NCBI GenBank assembly: GCA_910586725.1
Contig: CAJUJL010000005.1
Location: 9,359-73,358 of the forward strand
From: an uncultured Lachnospiraceae bacterium
GTDB lineage: Bacteria > Bacillota > Clostridia > Lachnospirales > Lachnospiraceae
Direction: 5' to 3'
DNA: 64,000 nucleotides
Both the position numbers and the translations under genes were made by a program. The notes under the pieces are model-generated. The model was given only the letters and a program-made list of their open reading frames with translations. It had not been told where the DNA came from and did not search any database. Shown here piece by piece: positions 52,145 through 61,643 of this stretch. Each line of letters opens with the position of its first letter. Position 1 is the stretch's first letter.

Positions 52145-53337
52145 AAAAGATAGCGATTATCAATCAGCGGTACGGAATAGAAGTAAACGGCGGGTCGGAA
52201 TATTATGCCAGGCTTTTGGCCGAGCATTTAAGTTCCTATTATGATGTGGAAGTTCTGACTACAAATGCATTGAATTATGATACATGGGAGCCGTATTATC
52301 CGGCAGGAACGGAAACGGTCAACGGAATCAAAGTAAGACGCTTTCCCGTAAAGCGCCCCCGCAGGGTTTTTAAATTTCGTGTAATCAATAAGCTGGCAGA
52401 GGCATTGAACCGTTTGGGCATACATGGAATGGACCGGTACTGGGTGAAAGAGCAGGGGCCTTTGGCGCCGGACCTGGTTTCATATATCCGGGAACATCGG
52501 AAAGATTATACAGCCTTTCTTTTCGTAACATATTTGTATTATACAACGGCTATGGGACTGCCGGAAGCGAAAGAAAAAGCGATATTAATCCCTACCGCGC
52601 ACGATGAGCCCTGTATTTATTTTCCTGTTTATAAGACAATATTTCAGAGCCCGCGGGGCATTCTATATCTGACGGAAGAAGAAAAAGAATTTGTGCAAAA
52701 GAAATTCCAAAATGAATCCATACCCCATGATGTTTTGGGCGTGGGAATCGATATTCCGAAAGATTTAAAAGAGATTGAGGGCAAAAAGAAAGCGGTTTTT
52801 GATTTTCGTAAAAAATATGGAATTGCCGGGAAATATCTGATCTATGCAGGAAGGGTTGATTCCGGGAAAAAATGTGACGAAATGTTTGCCTTTTTTCAAA
52901 AATACAAACAGCTGCACAGGGAAGATCCGGTTCAGCTTGTGATCATCGGGAGGAACATGCTTGAAATTCCCGATCATCCCGATATACATTATCTGGGCTT
53001 TGTGTCCGAAGAGGACAAATACGCCGGCATTGCCGGAGCCAGTTGTTTATGGCTTCCATCTTTGTATGAAAGTCTGTCAATCGCTTTGCTGGAAGGAATG
53101 GCGCTTGGCGTGCCCGGAATTGTGAACGGAAATTGCGAAGTGTTAAAGGGACATTGCAGAAAAAGCGGCGGAGCCGTTTACTACCATAATTTCTCTGAAT
53201 TTGAGCAATGTATGCAGCGGTTTTATACGATGCCAGAAGATGACTATGCTGCGATGCGGCAAAAGGCGGAAGAATATATTGCGGGGAATTATCGGTGGGA
53301 GAGTCTTGAATCAAAGTTGGTTCGTTTGATAGGGTAA
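52141..53337 (+). CDS. GT4 family glycosyltransferase (paralogue A of three)
   Basis: A 398-aa GT-B enzyme. The N-terminus IINQRYGIEVNGGSEYYARLLAEHL and the C-terminal LGFVSEEDKYAGIAGASCLW, LPSLYESLSIALLEGM and NGNCEVLKGHC are shared with the enzymes at 59167 and 60373, forming a paralogous trio. The YLYYTTAMGLPEAKEKAILIPTAHD central block is conserved in copies A and C. Likely a retaining transferase. The downstream promoter suggests it ends its operon. Confidence 0.9.
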   Translation: MKKIAIINQRYGIEVNGGSEYYARLLAEHLSSYYDVEVLTTNALNYDTWEPYYPAGTETVNGIKVRRFPVKRPRRVFKFRVINKLAEALNRLGIHGMDRYWVKEQGPLAPDLVSYIREHRKDYTAFLFVTYLYYTTAMGLPEAKEKAILIPTAHDEPCIYFPVYKTIFQSPRGILYLTEEEKEFVQKKFQNESIPHDVLGVGIDIPKDLKEIEGKKKAVFDFRKKYGIAGKYLIYAGRVDSGKKCDEMFAFFQKYKQLHREDPVQLVIIGRNMLEIPDHPDIHYLGFVSEEDKYAGIAGASCLWLPSLYESLSIALLEGMALGVPGIVNGNCEVLKGHCRKSGGAVYYHNFSEFEQCMQRFYTMPEDDYAAMRQKAEEYIAGNYRWESLESKLVRLIG

Positions 53338-53352
53338 TTAAAAAGATGTGTG

Positions 53353-53381
53353 TTGCGAGATTTATTTCATTACAGTATATA
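53353..53381 (+). promoter_or_regulatory. Possible sigma-A promoter before ABC exporter pair 3
   Basis: TTGCGA (53353-53358) and TATATA (53376-53381) are 17 bp apart. The predicted start near 53388 leaves a very short leader before the ATG at 53406. The match is moderate. Confidence 0.42.
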
Positions 53382-53405
53382 TAGGAAACTGGGACGGTTG
53401 ATAAA

Positions 53406-54185
53406 ATGTTTAACAGATTAAAAGAATTATACTTATATCGGGAAATGATATTTTCTTTGGTAAAAAGAGATTTAAAAGGCAGATACAAAGGATCGGCTCT
53501 TGGATTTTTATGGACGTTTTTGAATCCATTATTACAGCTTGCAGTCTATACGATGGTTTTTTCCGTAATTATGCGGGCGGGAATAAAGGATTATTACCTT
53601 TTCCTTTTTGTGGCGCTTGTGCCATGGATTTTTTTCAGTACGTCTTTGTCCGGAGGAGCCAGTTGTATATGGGCGCAGCAGGATATGGTAAAAAAAATCT
53701 ATTTCCCGAGAGAAGTGCTGCCGGTTTCCTATGTTACAAGCCAGTTTGTAAATATGCTGCTTAGTTTTATTGTGATATTCGGTGTGTTAATTTTTTCAGG
53801 GCATGCCATAAATCTGATCGCGATCTTATATCTTCCAATTATTATGGTTGTGGAATTTGTTCTTGCTTTGGGAGTGGCGATGCTGACATCTGCCATAACC
53901 GTATATTTTAGGGATATGGAATATATTCTTGGAATTGTGGCTATGGCCTGGCAGTTTTTAACTCCGGTTATGTATGCGATCGACATGGCGCCGGAGAAGG
54001 TGAGATTTATCTTCCATTTAAATCCTATGACGCCTGTAATTGAAGCTTATCGGGACATTCTGTACTACGGAAGAGTTCCGGAATTAAATACGCTATTCAG
54101 TGCAGTGATCATTGGCGTCATGGTTTTGGTAACAGGCTGGTTTACATTTCATCGGCTGCAGAAACATTTTGTGGAGGAATTGTAA
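53406..54185 (+). CDS. ABC polysaccharide exporter, Wzm-type permease (pair 3)
   Basis: A 259-aa ABC-2 permease. The cytoplasmic start LVKRDLKGRYKGSALGFLWTFLNP is the family signature, followed by six helices and LNPMTPVIEAYRDILYYG. It is closer to the O-antigen/teichoic acid Wzm group than pair 2. Its stop overlaps the ATPase start by one base (TAATG), so the two are coupled. Confidence 0.93.
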   Translation: MFNRLKELYLYREMIFSLVKRDLKGRYKGSALGFLWTFLNPLLQLAVYTMVFSVIMRAGIKDYYLFLFVALVPWIFFSTSLSGGASCIWAQQDMVKKIYFPREVLPVSYVTSQFVNMLLSFIVIFGVLIFSGHAINLIAILYLPIIMVVEFVLALGVAMLTSAITVYFRDMEYILGIVAMAWQFLTPVMYAIDMAPEKVRFIFHLNPMTPVIEAYRDILYYGRVPELNTLFSAVIIGVMVLVTGWFTFHRLQKHFVEEL

Positions 54186-55417
54186 TGAAAGAAGAAAATG
54201 CGATTGAGGTTCATAATATAACAAAATCTTTTAAAATATATCTGGATAAAGGCCATACCATGAAAGAAAGGCTGCTCTTTCGTAAGCGCAGAGCCTATGA
54301 AGTGAGAAGCGTATTGAACGGCATCAGTTTTGAAGTCAAAAAAGGTGAGGCCGTTGGCCTGATAGGACACAATGGATGCGGGAAAAGCACGACACTGAAA
54401 CTGCTTACTAAAATTATGTATCCGGACAGCGGATCAATTGAGATGCGTGGCAGAGTATCCAGCCTGATTGAGCTTGGGGCAGGTTTTCATCCGGATATGA
54501 GCGGCAGGGAGAATATTTATATCAATGCGTCTATATTTGGATTGACGAGAAGCGAGATAGATCGCAGACTGGAAGATATTATCGCTTTTTCTGAACTGGA
54601 ACAATTTATCGACAATCCGGTGCGGACCTATTCTTCCGGCATGTATATGCGCCTGGCATTTTCGGTAGCGATCAATGTAGATGCGGATATATTGCTGATT
54701 GATGAAATTCTGGCGGTTGGAGACGTAGCTTTTCAGGCTAAATGTTTTAATAAATTAAGAGAAATTAAAGGCAATGGAACTACTATTGTTATTGTATCCC
54801 ATTCCTTAAGTCAGATCGAGCAGATATGTGAAAGAAGTTACTGGATTGACAAAGGTGAAATCAGGATGATGGGGCAGCCTGGAAAGGTACATCCGGAGTA
54901 TATGAATTATATGGGAGAACAGGAGAAGATACAAAAAGAAAAAATTAGAAAAAAGAATCAGAGTCGCAACATAGATAATTCCCAAAATACAGATGCACAG
55001 ATCCAAGATGCTGTTGAAATTATAAGCGTCAGCTTTACTGATAAACAGGGAGTTGAGAAGACAGCAATGAAATGCGGAGAAGAAATATATTTAAATATTG
55101 AGTATAAGTTAAATTCGGAAGAAGTAGAGGAAACACTTTTGGGACTACTCTTTTTCAGAAATGACGGAGTTGTCTGCTATGGTACAAATACGCAGAAGGA
55201 AAGAATGCCAAACATAAAATTAAATAACGAGGGAAAGATTGTCTGTCATTTTTCCAAAATGAATTTGGTGGCAGGAGAATATTATGTGGATATAGCGATT
55301 CGAAAGATTAATATGCTTCCTTACGTTTATTTAAAAGAAGCTGCTCATTTTAAAATATATTCTGATATTGATGAAGTAGGAGTCGCAAGGCTTGATCATT
55401 CATGGGAGATCGGTTAA
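54185..55417 (+). CDS. ABC polysaccharide exporter, Wzt-type ATPase with C-terminal domain
   Basis: A 410-aa ATPase. Walker A is GHNGCGKST (about 61-69), signature TYSSGMYMRLAFS, Walker B ILLIDEILAVGD. A Lys/Gln-rich linker at about 245-275 leads to a beta-rich C-terminal Wzt-type domain (about 280-410) that probably reads the glycan end. The linker and C-terminal part read as markedly more AT-rich than the nucleotide-binding domain. A GT4-methyltransferase fusion follows, a possible source of the modified end. Confidence 0.93.
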   Translation: MKEENAIEVHNITKSFKIYLDKGHTMKERLLFRKRRAYEVRSVLNGISFEVKKGEAVGLIGHNGCGKSTTLKLLTKIMYPDSGSIEMRGRVSSLIELGAGFHPDMSGRENIYINASIFGLTRSEIDRRLEDIIAFSELEQFIDNPVRTYSSGMYMRLAFSVAINVDADILLIDEILAVGDVAFQAKCFNKLREIKGNGTTIVIVSHSLSQIEQICERSYWIDKGEIRMMGQPGKVHPEYMNYMGEQEKIQKEKIRKKNQSRNIDNSQNTDAQIQDAVEIISVSFTDKQGVEKTAMKCGEEIYLNIEYKLNSEEVEETLLGLLFFRNDGVVCYGTNTQKERMPNIKLNNEGKIVCHFSKMNLVAGEYYVDIAIRKINMLPYVYLKEAAHFKIYSDIDEVGVARLDHSWEIG

Positions 55418-55430
55418 GGGGGGATTAAGA

Positions 55431-57650
55431 ATGAAAAATAGAATAGATAAAAGATATATAGAATCATTTACTTATGAGTTGGGAAATCAATCAGGGTTAA
55501 GAAAACTCATAAAAAAGGTAATCAAGAAGATGGTTTTATGGTTTATAAAACCTATCGGAGACAGGCAAAATGAATTGAACCGTCAAATGTTTGATCAGAT
55601 AGAGCATATGTGTCTGGAACAGGCAAAAGAAATTCAGAATTTAAAAAACATGATCATGCGTCACAATATGGATATGGGAGAAGCAATGAATCAAACGAAT
55701 TATCGTTTGATGTCTGTATCGTCTAATGTGAAAAATGATATTGATGTAATGAATGACAGGGATTTGAATGAGGAAATCGCACTTCTCAAGGATCATGGAA
55801 ATGATAATTTGGAACAGATAAAAACCATATTTGAAACAGGTATAGAACGCGCAATACAAAGACAGGACACACAGGATGTAATTGTAATTTTATGTAACGG
55901 ATTAAAGAGCAATGCAGGAATAGAAGCGGTTCGAAAAGAAGCATATAATTTATATAGAATTATGAAGCGTTTAAGTAAATACCAAATAAAGTTGGTCTCA
56001 ATAGAAAATGAGAGCAAAATCGAATGCAACGGTAATATAATCTATGCTTCAGAAGATGCGCTTGAAAAATATTTTTCTTCTTTAAAAATACGCCTTCTTA
56101 TTGTTCTTGAATCTGATGTTTCGATTTTGTATCGTGCAAAGTGCCTGTTTTTTAAATACAAATCACTTGTCAGGATTACAGGCCAGAATCCTTTGTTTGG
56201 CATTGAACCTATATATTATGAGCATTTACGGCATTTGAATGATATGGGATTTCAAAGATATGATGTTTTTTCCATGCATGCGCAAAGCATTATGCAAGAC
56301 ATGGGATTTAAACATGTAGCGGTAAAATACCCTTTACTTGATATAAGTTTATTGAATTATAAAAAAAGAGATATTGAAGATAAAGTAAGAATAGGCTTTG
56401 CTTCTGCACCGATGGAGAAAGAGCATTGGACGGATCGTGGAATGGATTTATTATCGGAGGTTATGACAAACTATCCAGAATTTGAATTTGAAGTATTGTG
56501 GAGAACGGACAAAGTTGCAGTACCGGCTACGTGGAATGCTATGAAACATTTGAAAATTCTTAAAGGAAAACAGGATATGAAAGCATTTTATGATAGGATT
56601 CATATTTTACTTATTCCATATACCTCTGTTGATAATAATCATGCATGTTCTTTTTCGGCGTTAGAGGCTATGTTGCAGGGAATTCCTGTCGTTGCTACGA
56701 ATGCGGCTGGTATCCGAGATAAAATTATAAAATTTGGAAATGGAGAAGTTTGTAAAATTTCCAGCAAAAGTGTCGGAGATGCAGTTCGAAAAATAAGAGA
56801 TCATTATTTTGAATATAGCAGCAGAGAAAAAGCGCTATTGTTAAGAAAAGAGCTTTCAGATTTGAACGTGATTGCAGAAATAGATAATTATGCAGAATCG
56901 TATTTGCCAGTAAACATTACAACAATTGGTGAATGGAAAAAGGCACTGGAGTCTGCTGGTAGAGAGCTGGTGAAAGGGCCAGAAGAAATCAAAGCTTATT
57001 ATTCCCAGTTCGAGGTTGCAGAGAACTATAATGAAGATCGTTTTATGCAATATCCTGAAAACTGCATTGATTTATTGGAGAGAACATCAATTGGAAATAT
57101 TATCAAGGACAAATTTAAAGGAACAGAACTCAACATTTTAGATATTGCGCCTGGAGACGGACGTATCGTTCAGGAAGACATAAAATATGGAAACTGTACG
57201 GGCGTGGATGCTTCAGAAGCAATGCTTAAAGTATTAAGAAAGCGGTTTGAGAACAACAGTAATCTTAAAACGAAAATTGCCGATTATTTTGAAAATGATA
57301 TAGAAGGAAAATTTGATGTAATAACTACATTTCGATATATTCGCCATTTTGAATATTTTCAGAGAAAAATTCTATACAAAAAAATATTAAATAATCTAAG
57401 TGAACATGGCATTTTGATTTTTGATGTTCCAAATATAAAATTTGAAATGCCGGTTCGCAATCAGAACGGATGGGATAAATATAACATTTATGATATTTTT
57501 ACTACGAAAGAAGAGATGATTGCTGAATTAGAAGAAAATGGTTTTAAGGTTGAATATGTGATAGCAATTGGCAATAATTTAATGGACAATATTCCAAAAG
57601 AATGTGTAAACGAACCAATTACATGGACCTTTGGAGCTGTTAAAGCTTAG
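55431..57650 (+). CDS. Glycosyltransferase-methyltransferase fusion
   Basis: About 739 aa from ATG 55431, after an AGGGGGGAT site. An amphipathic basic N-terminal segment (KKVIKKMVLWFIKPIGDRQN) leads into a coiled region (to about 130). A GT-B-like domain follows (about 140-500) with HACSFSALEAMLQGIPVVATNAAG. A class I SAM methyltransferase completes the protein (about 540-739) with LNILDIAPGDGRI near 566, GVDASEAML and ISVxxH-like RYIRHFEYF. The order suggests that one protein adds a sugar and methylates it or the chain end. Very AT-rich compared with the locus before 54 kb. Confidence 0.82.
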   Translation: MKNRIDKRYIESFTYELGNQSGLRKLIKKVIKKMVLWFIKPIGDRQNELNRQMFDQIEHMCLEQAKEIQNLKNMIMRHNMDMGEAMNQTNYRLMSVSSNVKNDIDVMNDRDLNEEIALLKDHGNDNLEQIKTIFETGIERAIQRQDTQDVIVILCNGLKSNAGIEAVRKEAYNLYRIMKRLSKYQIKLVSIENESKIECNGNIIYASEDALEKYFSSLKIRLLIVLESDVSILYRAKCLFFKYKSLVRITGQNPLFGIEPIYYEHLRHLNDMGFQRYDVFSMHAQSIMQDMGFKHVAVKYPLLDISLLNYKKRDIEDKVRIGFASAPMEKEHWTDRGMDLLSEVMTNYPEFEFEVLWRTDKVAVPATWNAMKHLKILKGKQDMKAFYDRIHILLIPYTSVDNNHACSFSALEAMLQGIPVVATNAAGIRDKIIKFGNGEVCKISSKSVGDAVRKIRDHYFEYSSREKALLLRKELSDLNVIAEIDNYAESYLPVNITTIGEWKKALESAGRELVKGPEEIKAYYSQFEVAENYNEDRFMQYPENCIDLLERTSIGNIIKDKFKGTELNILDIAPGDGRIVQEDIKYGNCTGVDASEAMLKVLRKRFENNSNLKTKIADYFENDIEGKFDVITTFRYIRHFEYFQRKILYKKILNNLSEHGILIFDVPNIKFEMPVRNQNGWDKYNIYDIFTTKEEMIAELEENGFKVEYVIAIGNNLMDNIPKECVNEPITWTFGAVKA

Positions 57651-57663
57651 ATAGGAGATAGCT

Positions 57664-58089
57664 ATGAATAATGATATTAATATTGAAGAAATTATGGATG
57701 AAATCAGGCAGAATATCAAGGACAGAGGTTATGACAAAGAACCCGTCAGTTTTGAGCAAATTGAGATTCATAGTTCAGTCTTGAAAATCGGAACCGGATA
57801 TGACAGTGATGAATTTATGAATGAACTGGAATTTTTAGACAGTAATTGTACAACTTCATTTCATGTTCCGATTGCAGGGGGAAATCCACTATCCGTTTTT
57901 ATCAAAAAAGTGATACGGAAAATGACAAGATTTATTGTCGCGCCACTTGTGGATTCGCAGAACGCCTATAATGTAAGTAATGTAAAGTGTATGAATCAGG
58001 TCAGTGAATTTATTTCTGAGATGGAACAATATAAAACCAGAATTGAACAGTTAGAAAAAGAATTAAAAGAATTGAAAAAGAATGATTAG
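57664..58089 (+). CDS. Small protein with membrane-associating and coiled-coil segments
   Basis: A 141-aa protein of unknown function with no catalytic motif. Its segment FIKKVIRKMTRFIVAPLVD (about 80-98) closely parallels the N-terminal segment of the upstream fusion protein, and is followed by SQNAYN against RQNELN. It ends in a coiled coil (RIEQLEKELKELKKND). It may tether or scaffold the methyltransferase or transferases at the membrane; this is inference. An AGGAG site precedes the ATG. Confidence 0.75.
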   Translation: MNNDINIEEIMDEIRQNIKDRGYDKEPVSFEQIEIHSSVLKIGTGYDSDEFMNELEFLDSNCTTSFHVPIAGGNPLSVFIKKVIRKMTRFIVAPLVDSQNAYNVSNVKCMNQVSEFISEMEQYKTRIEQLEKELKELKKND

Positions 58090-58102
58090 TTTAGGTGATA
58101 AA

Positions 58103-59170
58103 ATGAGAATTATACAATTACTGCCCACGCTCTCTTATGGAGACGGAGTGGGAAATGATGTTATTGCGATTGATCAGATTATTAAAGATATGGGCTACAA
58201 GACAAAAATCTATGCAGAAAATATTGATAAAAGAATTAAAAAAGGGCTTGCGGATAACGTTGAGAAAATGCCCAAATTGAATCAAACAGATATTATTATT
58301 TATCATCTGTCGACGGGTACTGTGTTAAATGATAAGCTAAGCGAGTATGCTGGTAGAAAATTAGTTGTATATCACAATGTGACGCCTGCGCATTTTTTCA
58401 GACAGTACAGTCGAAGAGCATATCGTTTGTGTGACAAAGGAAGAGCAGGAGTCCGCAAGCTTCGGGATGTTGCAGAATATTGTTGGGCTGTTTCCGAATA
58501 TAACAGGCAGGAGTTGTTGGAAGAAGGGTATCGCTGTCAAATAGACGTCGTTCCCATTGTGATACCGTTTGAAGATTATGCAAAAGAACCGGATATGGCT
58601 GTTTTAAGGAAATATGAGGATGATATAATAAATATTGTATTTGTGGGAAGAATCGCTCCAAATAAAAAACAGGAAGATTTAATCCAGGCGTTTTATTACT
58701 ATAAGAAATATATTCAGCCTAAATCCAGACTTTTTCTGGTTGGCTCTTATCAAGGCAATGAAGTTTATTATGAGAGATTATGCAATTATATTGAGCGTCT
58801 GGAGTTGACAGACGTTTTTATTACCGGGCATATTAAGTTTGACGAAATTCTTTCGTATTATAAGCTGGCGGACGTTTTTGTATGCATGAGCGAACATGAA
58901 GGCTTTTGTATTCCGTTGTTAGAAGCAATGTATTTTCAGGTTCCGATTATTGCTTATGCATTTACGGGGGTAAAAGAGACTCTGGCGTATGCCGGGCTGA
59001 AATTTGATGAAAAAGACTGCTGTGTTGTTGCAGAGATGATTCATATGCTTGTAGAAAATAAAGACTTGAGAGAAAAAGTCATTGCGCAGCAGAATATCAG
59101 ATTGAAAGATTTTACTTATGAGAAAATCAGGGATCAGATTATAAATAATTTGAAAGGATTTATAGGATGA
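58103..59170 (+). CDS. GT4 family glycosyltransferase
   Basis: About 355 aa from ATG 58103, with TTAGGTGAT upstream; an in-frame ATG at 58082 overlaps the previous stop. IIQLLPTLSYGDGVGNDVIAI opens a GT-B fold. YHNVTPAHFF, IVFVGRIAPNKKQEDLIQAF and SEHEGFCIPLLEAMYFQVPIIA carry the usual donor site with E-x7-E. Family secure, donor unknown. It overlaps the next gene by 4 bp. Confidence 0.9.
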   Translation: MRIIQLLPTLSYGDGVGNDVIAIDQIIKDMGYKTKIYAENIDKRIKKGLADNVEKMPKLNQTDIIIYHLSTGTVLNDKLSEYAGRKLVVYHNVTPAHFFRQYSRRAYRLCDKGRAGVRKLRDVAEYCWAVSEYNRQELLEEGYRCQIDVVPIVIPFEDYAKEPDMAVLRKYEDDIINIVFVGRIAPNKKQEDLIQAFYYYKKYIQPKSRLFLVGSYQGNEVYYERLCNYIERLELTDVFITGHIKFDEILSYYKLADVFVCMSEHEGFCIPLLEAMYFQVPIIAYAFTGVKETLAYAGLKFDEKDCCVVAEMIHMLVENKDLREKVIAQQNIRLKDFTYEKIRDQIINNLKGFIG

Positions 59171-60348
59171 AGACAATAGGGTTTGTGACTCCATGGTACG
59201 GAGCGAATATTCCTGGTGGAGCAGAAATGGAGCTGCGGGGATTGGCCGAACATTTGGCAGAAAACCATGTAGATTTGGAAATTCTTACGACTTGCATAGA
59301 GCAATTTAACAGCGATTGGAATATCAATTATTATCCTGAGGGAACAGAAGAAATAAACGGCGTTTTGGTAAGAAGGTTTCAGGTGAGAAAACGTGATACT
59401 AAGAGATTTGATCAGATCAATTTTAAATTTATGAATAATCTTCCTGTGACAGCAGAGGAGGAAGATCTGTACTTAAAGGAAATGGTCAACAGCCCGCGTC
59501 TGTATCAATATATGGAAGAAAATAAGGGTGCATACAGTTTGTTCGTATTTATACCATATATGTTTGGAACAACGTATTACGGCTGTGAAAAATGTCTGGA
59601 TCAGGCAGTTATGATTCCTTGCCTTCACGATGAAAGCTATGCCTATATGAGGCGGTTTAAAGAGCGGTATTCCGGTGTGAAGGGGATGGTTTTTAATTCA
59701 AAGGCAGAATCTGTTCTGGCAAATAAAATATATAATATGGCAAAAGTGGAAAACACTGTAATTGGGGTAGGGTTGAATACAGACATCAACTTTTGTGCGG
59801 ATCAGTTTAGAAAAAAATATAAGATTGACGAGCCTTTCATTATTTATGCGGGAAGAAAAGAAGCCGGGAAAAATGTCGATACATTAGTGAAATACTTTGG
59901 AGAATACAAAAAGAGAAATAAATCAGATTTGAAATTAGTGTTAATTGGAGGAGGAAGCATTCAGATTCCTAAAGGATTAAAACATGACATACTGGATTTG
60001 GGCTTTGTTCCTCTTCAGGATAAATATGATGCATATGCAGCTTCCGAATTGCTCTGCAATCCTTCTAAGTTTGAAAGTTTTTCGTTGATTATTATGGAAA
60101 GCTGGCTTTGCGGCAGACCTGTTATGGTTTACGGGGGATGCGAGGTGACAAAGGGTTTTGTTTCGGAATCAAATGGTGGATTGTATTTCTATGACTTCTA
60201 TGAATTTGAAGCATGCGTTAATTATGTATTGGATCATAAAGAGACGGCTTCTCTTATGGGCGAGAATGGAAGAAATTATGTTATAACCAATTTTAGTTGG
60301 CCAGTAATTGTCAATAAATACAGAGATTTTTTTGCAAAATGTATATAA
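59167..60348 (+). CDS. GT4 family glycosyltransferase (paralogue B of three)
   Basis: A 393-aa GT-B enzyme with FVTPWYGANIPGGAEMELRGLAEHL, FIIYAGRKEAGKNVDTLVKYF and CNPSKFESFSLIIMESWLCG. Local matches (GGxE, NYYPEGTEEINGVLVRRF, GFVPLQDKYDAYAASE, YGGCEVTKGF) align with paralogues at 52141 and 60373, though this copy is the most diverged. Retaining sugar transfer is expected. It follows directly on the previous gene. Confidence 0.89.
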   Translation: MKTIGFVTPWYGANIPGGAEMELRGLAEHLAENHVDLEILTTCIEQFNSDWNINYYPEGTEEINGVLVRRFQVRKRDTKRFDQINFKFMNNLPVTAEEEDLYLKEMVNSPRLYQYMEENKGAYSLFVFIPYMFGTTYYGCEKCLDQAVMIPCLHDESYAYMRRFKERYSGVKGMVFNSKAESVLANKIYNMAKVENTVIGVGLNTDINFCADQFRKKYKIDEPFIIYAGRKEAGKNVDTLVKYFGEYKKRNKSDLKLVLIGGGSIQIPKGLKHDILDLGFVPLQDKYDAYAASELLCNPSKFESFSLIIMESWLCGRPVMVYGGCEVTKGFVSESNGGLYFYDFYEFEACVNYVLDHKETASLMGENGRNYVITNFSWPVIVNKYRDFFAKCI

Positions 60349-60372
60349 CAAAATAGCAGGGTAGGTAGAATA

Positions 60373-61554
60373 ATGAAAAGAATTGCTTTTGTAGTACAAA
60401 GATACGGACTTGAAGTGAATGGTGGCGCAGAATTACAGTGTAGGCAATTGGCAGAGCATATGAATAAGATGTATGATACGGAAATAATTACAACAAAAGC
60501 TATCGATTATGTTACATGGAGAGATGAATATCTTTTAGATGAGGAAATAATAAACAATATCCTGGTTAGGAGATTTTCCGTTAAAGAGGAAAGAGATAAT
60601 AATAGTTTTAATAAGTTGTCTGCAAATGTGCTGAAAGGAAATTCGAGCAAACAGGATGAAGAACATTGGATGCAGAAACAAGGTCCTTATTCTCCTGACT
60701 TGATTGAATATTTGGAAAGCCATAAAGAAGATTATGATGTTTTTATTTTCTTTACTTATCTGTATTATACAACCTACTTCGGATTGCAAAAGGTTTTTGA
60801 TAAATCTATTTTGATCCCTACTGCGCATGATGAATTGCCCATTTATTTAAAGATATTTAGAGATATGTTTCATTTGCCAAGAGGTATTTTTTACAATACA
60901 ACAGAAGAAAAGGCTTTTTTGGAGAAGAAATTTCATATAGAATCAATTCCTAATAATAATGGTTATGGCGGTGTGGGCGTTGAAGTTCCGGAGAATGTTT
61001 CAGCAGAAGCGTTTCGTAAGAAATATGGATTAGATAAATTTATTATTTATATAGGCAGGATAGATGAGCATAAAGGATGTAAGGATCTTTTTGCTTATTT
61101 TAATGAATATAAGAAAAGAAACAGAGGAGATTTAAAACTGGTTTTAATGGGAAAGGAAGTGATTCGCGTTCCGGAGACAAAGGACATCGTAAGTCTTGGT
61201 TTTGTATCAGATGAGGATAAGTTTAACGGATTAGCGGCATGTGAGTTTTTGGTTTTGCCATCACAGTTTGAAAGTTTATCTATGGTAGTTTTAGAAGCGA
61301 TGAAAATTGGAAAACCTGTGTTGGTCAATGGAAAATGCGAGGTGTTAAAAGGTCATTGCACAAGGAGCAATGCCGGACTATATTATCAGAACTTCTATGA
61401 GTTTGAGGGATGTGTTAATTATTTACTGATGCATCCAAAACAGTGTATGGAAATGGGAGAGAATGGTCAGGACTACGTAGAAGAAAATTACCAGTGGGAT
61501 GTTATTATAAAGAGGTTGTCAAAACTGGTGGAAAAGATTTGTATAAGAAAATAG
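60373..61554 (+). CDS. GT4 family glycosyltransferase (paralogue C of three)
   Basis: A 393-aa GT-B enzyme. VVQRYGLEVNGGAELQCRQLAEH, FFTYLYYTTYFGLQKVF, ILIPTAHDELPIYL and VNGKCEVLKGHC correspond closely to the enzyme at 52141. LPSQFESLSMVVLEAMKIG gives the E-x7-E motif. AGGGTAGG upstream is a plausible ribosome site. A promoter-containing gap of 89 bp follows. Confidence 0.89.
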   Translation: MKRIAFVVQRYGLEVNGGAELQCRQLAEHMNKMYDTEIITTKAIDYVTWRDEYLLDEEIINNILVRRFSVKEERDNNSFNKLSANVLKGNSSKQDEEHWMQKQGPYSPDLIEYLESHKEDYDVFIFFTYLYYTTYFGLQKVFDKSILIPTAHDELPIYLKIFRDMFHLPRGIFYNTTEEKAFLEKKFHIESIPNNNGYGGVGVEVPENVSAEAFRKKYGLDKFIIYIGRIDEHKGCKDLFAYFNEYKKRNRGDLKLVLMGKEVIRVPETKDIVSLGFVSDEDKFNGLAACEFLVLPSQFESLSMVVLEAMKIGKPVLVNGKCEVLKGHCTRSNAGLYYQNFYEFEGCVNYLLMHPKQCMEMGENGQDYVEENYQWDVIIKRLSKLVEKICIRK

Positions 61555-61574
61555 AATTGAGTTGATAATATTTC

Positions 61575-61603
61575 TTGATTTATTATGAATATTAGGTTAA
61601 TAT
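61575..61603 (+). promoter_or_regulatory. Possible sigma-A promoter before the Gfo/Idh gene
   Basis: TTGATT (61575-61580) and TAATAT (61598-61603) have a 17-bp spacer in an AT-rich gap. Low complexity raises the chance of a random match. A TATAAT at 61605-61610 lies just behind, without a matching -35. Confidence 0.4.
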
Positions 61604-61643
61604 ATATAATTGAATTTTGTCAAAATTACGGAGGAAAAATAAT

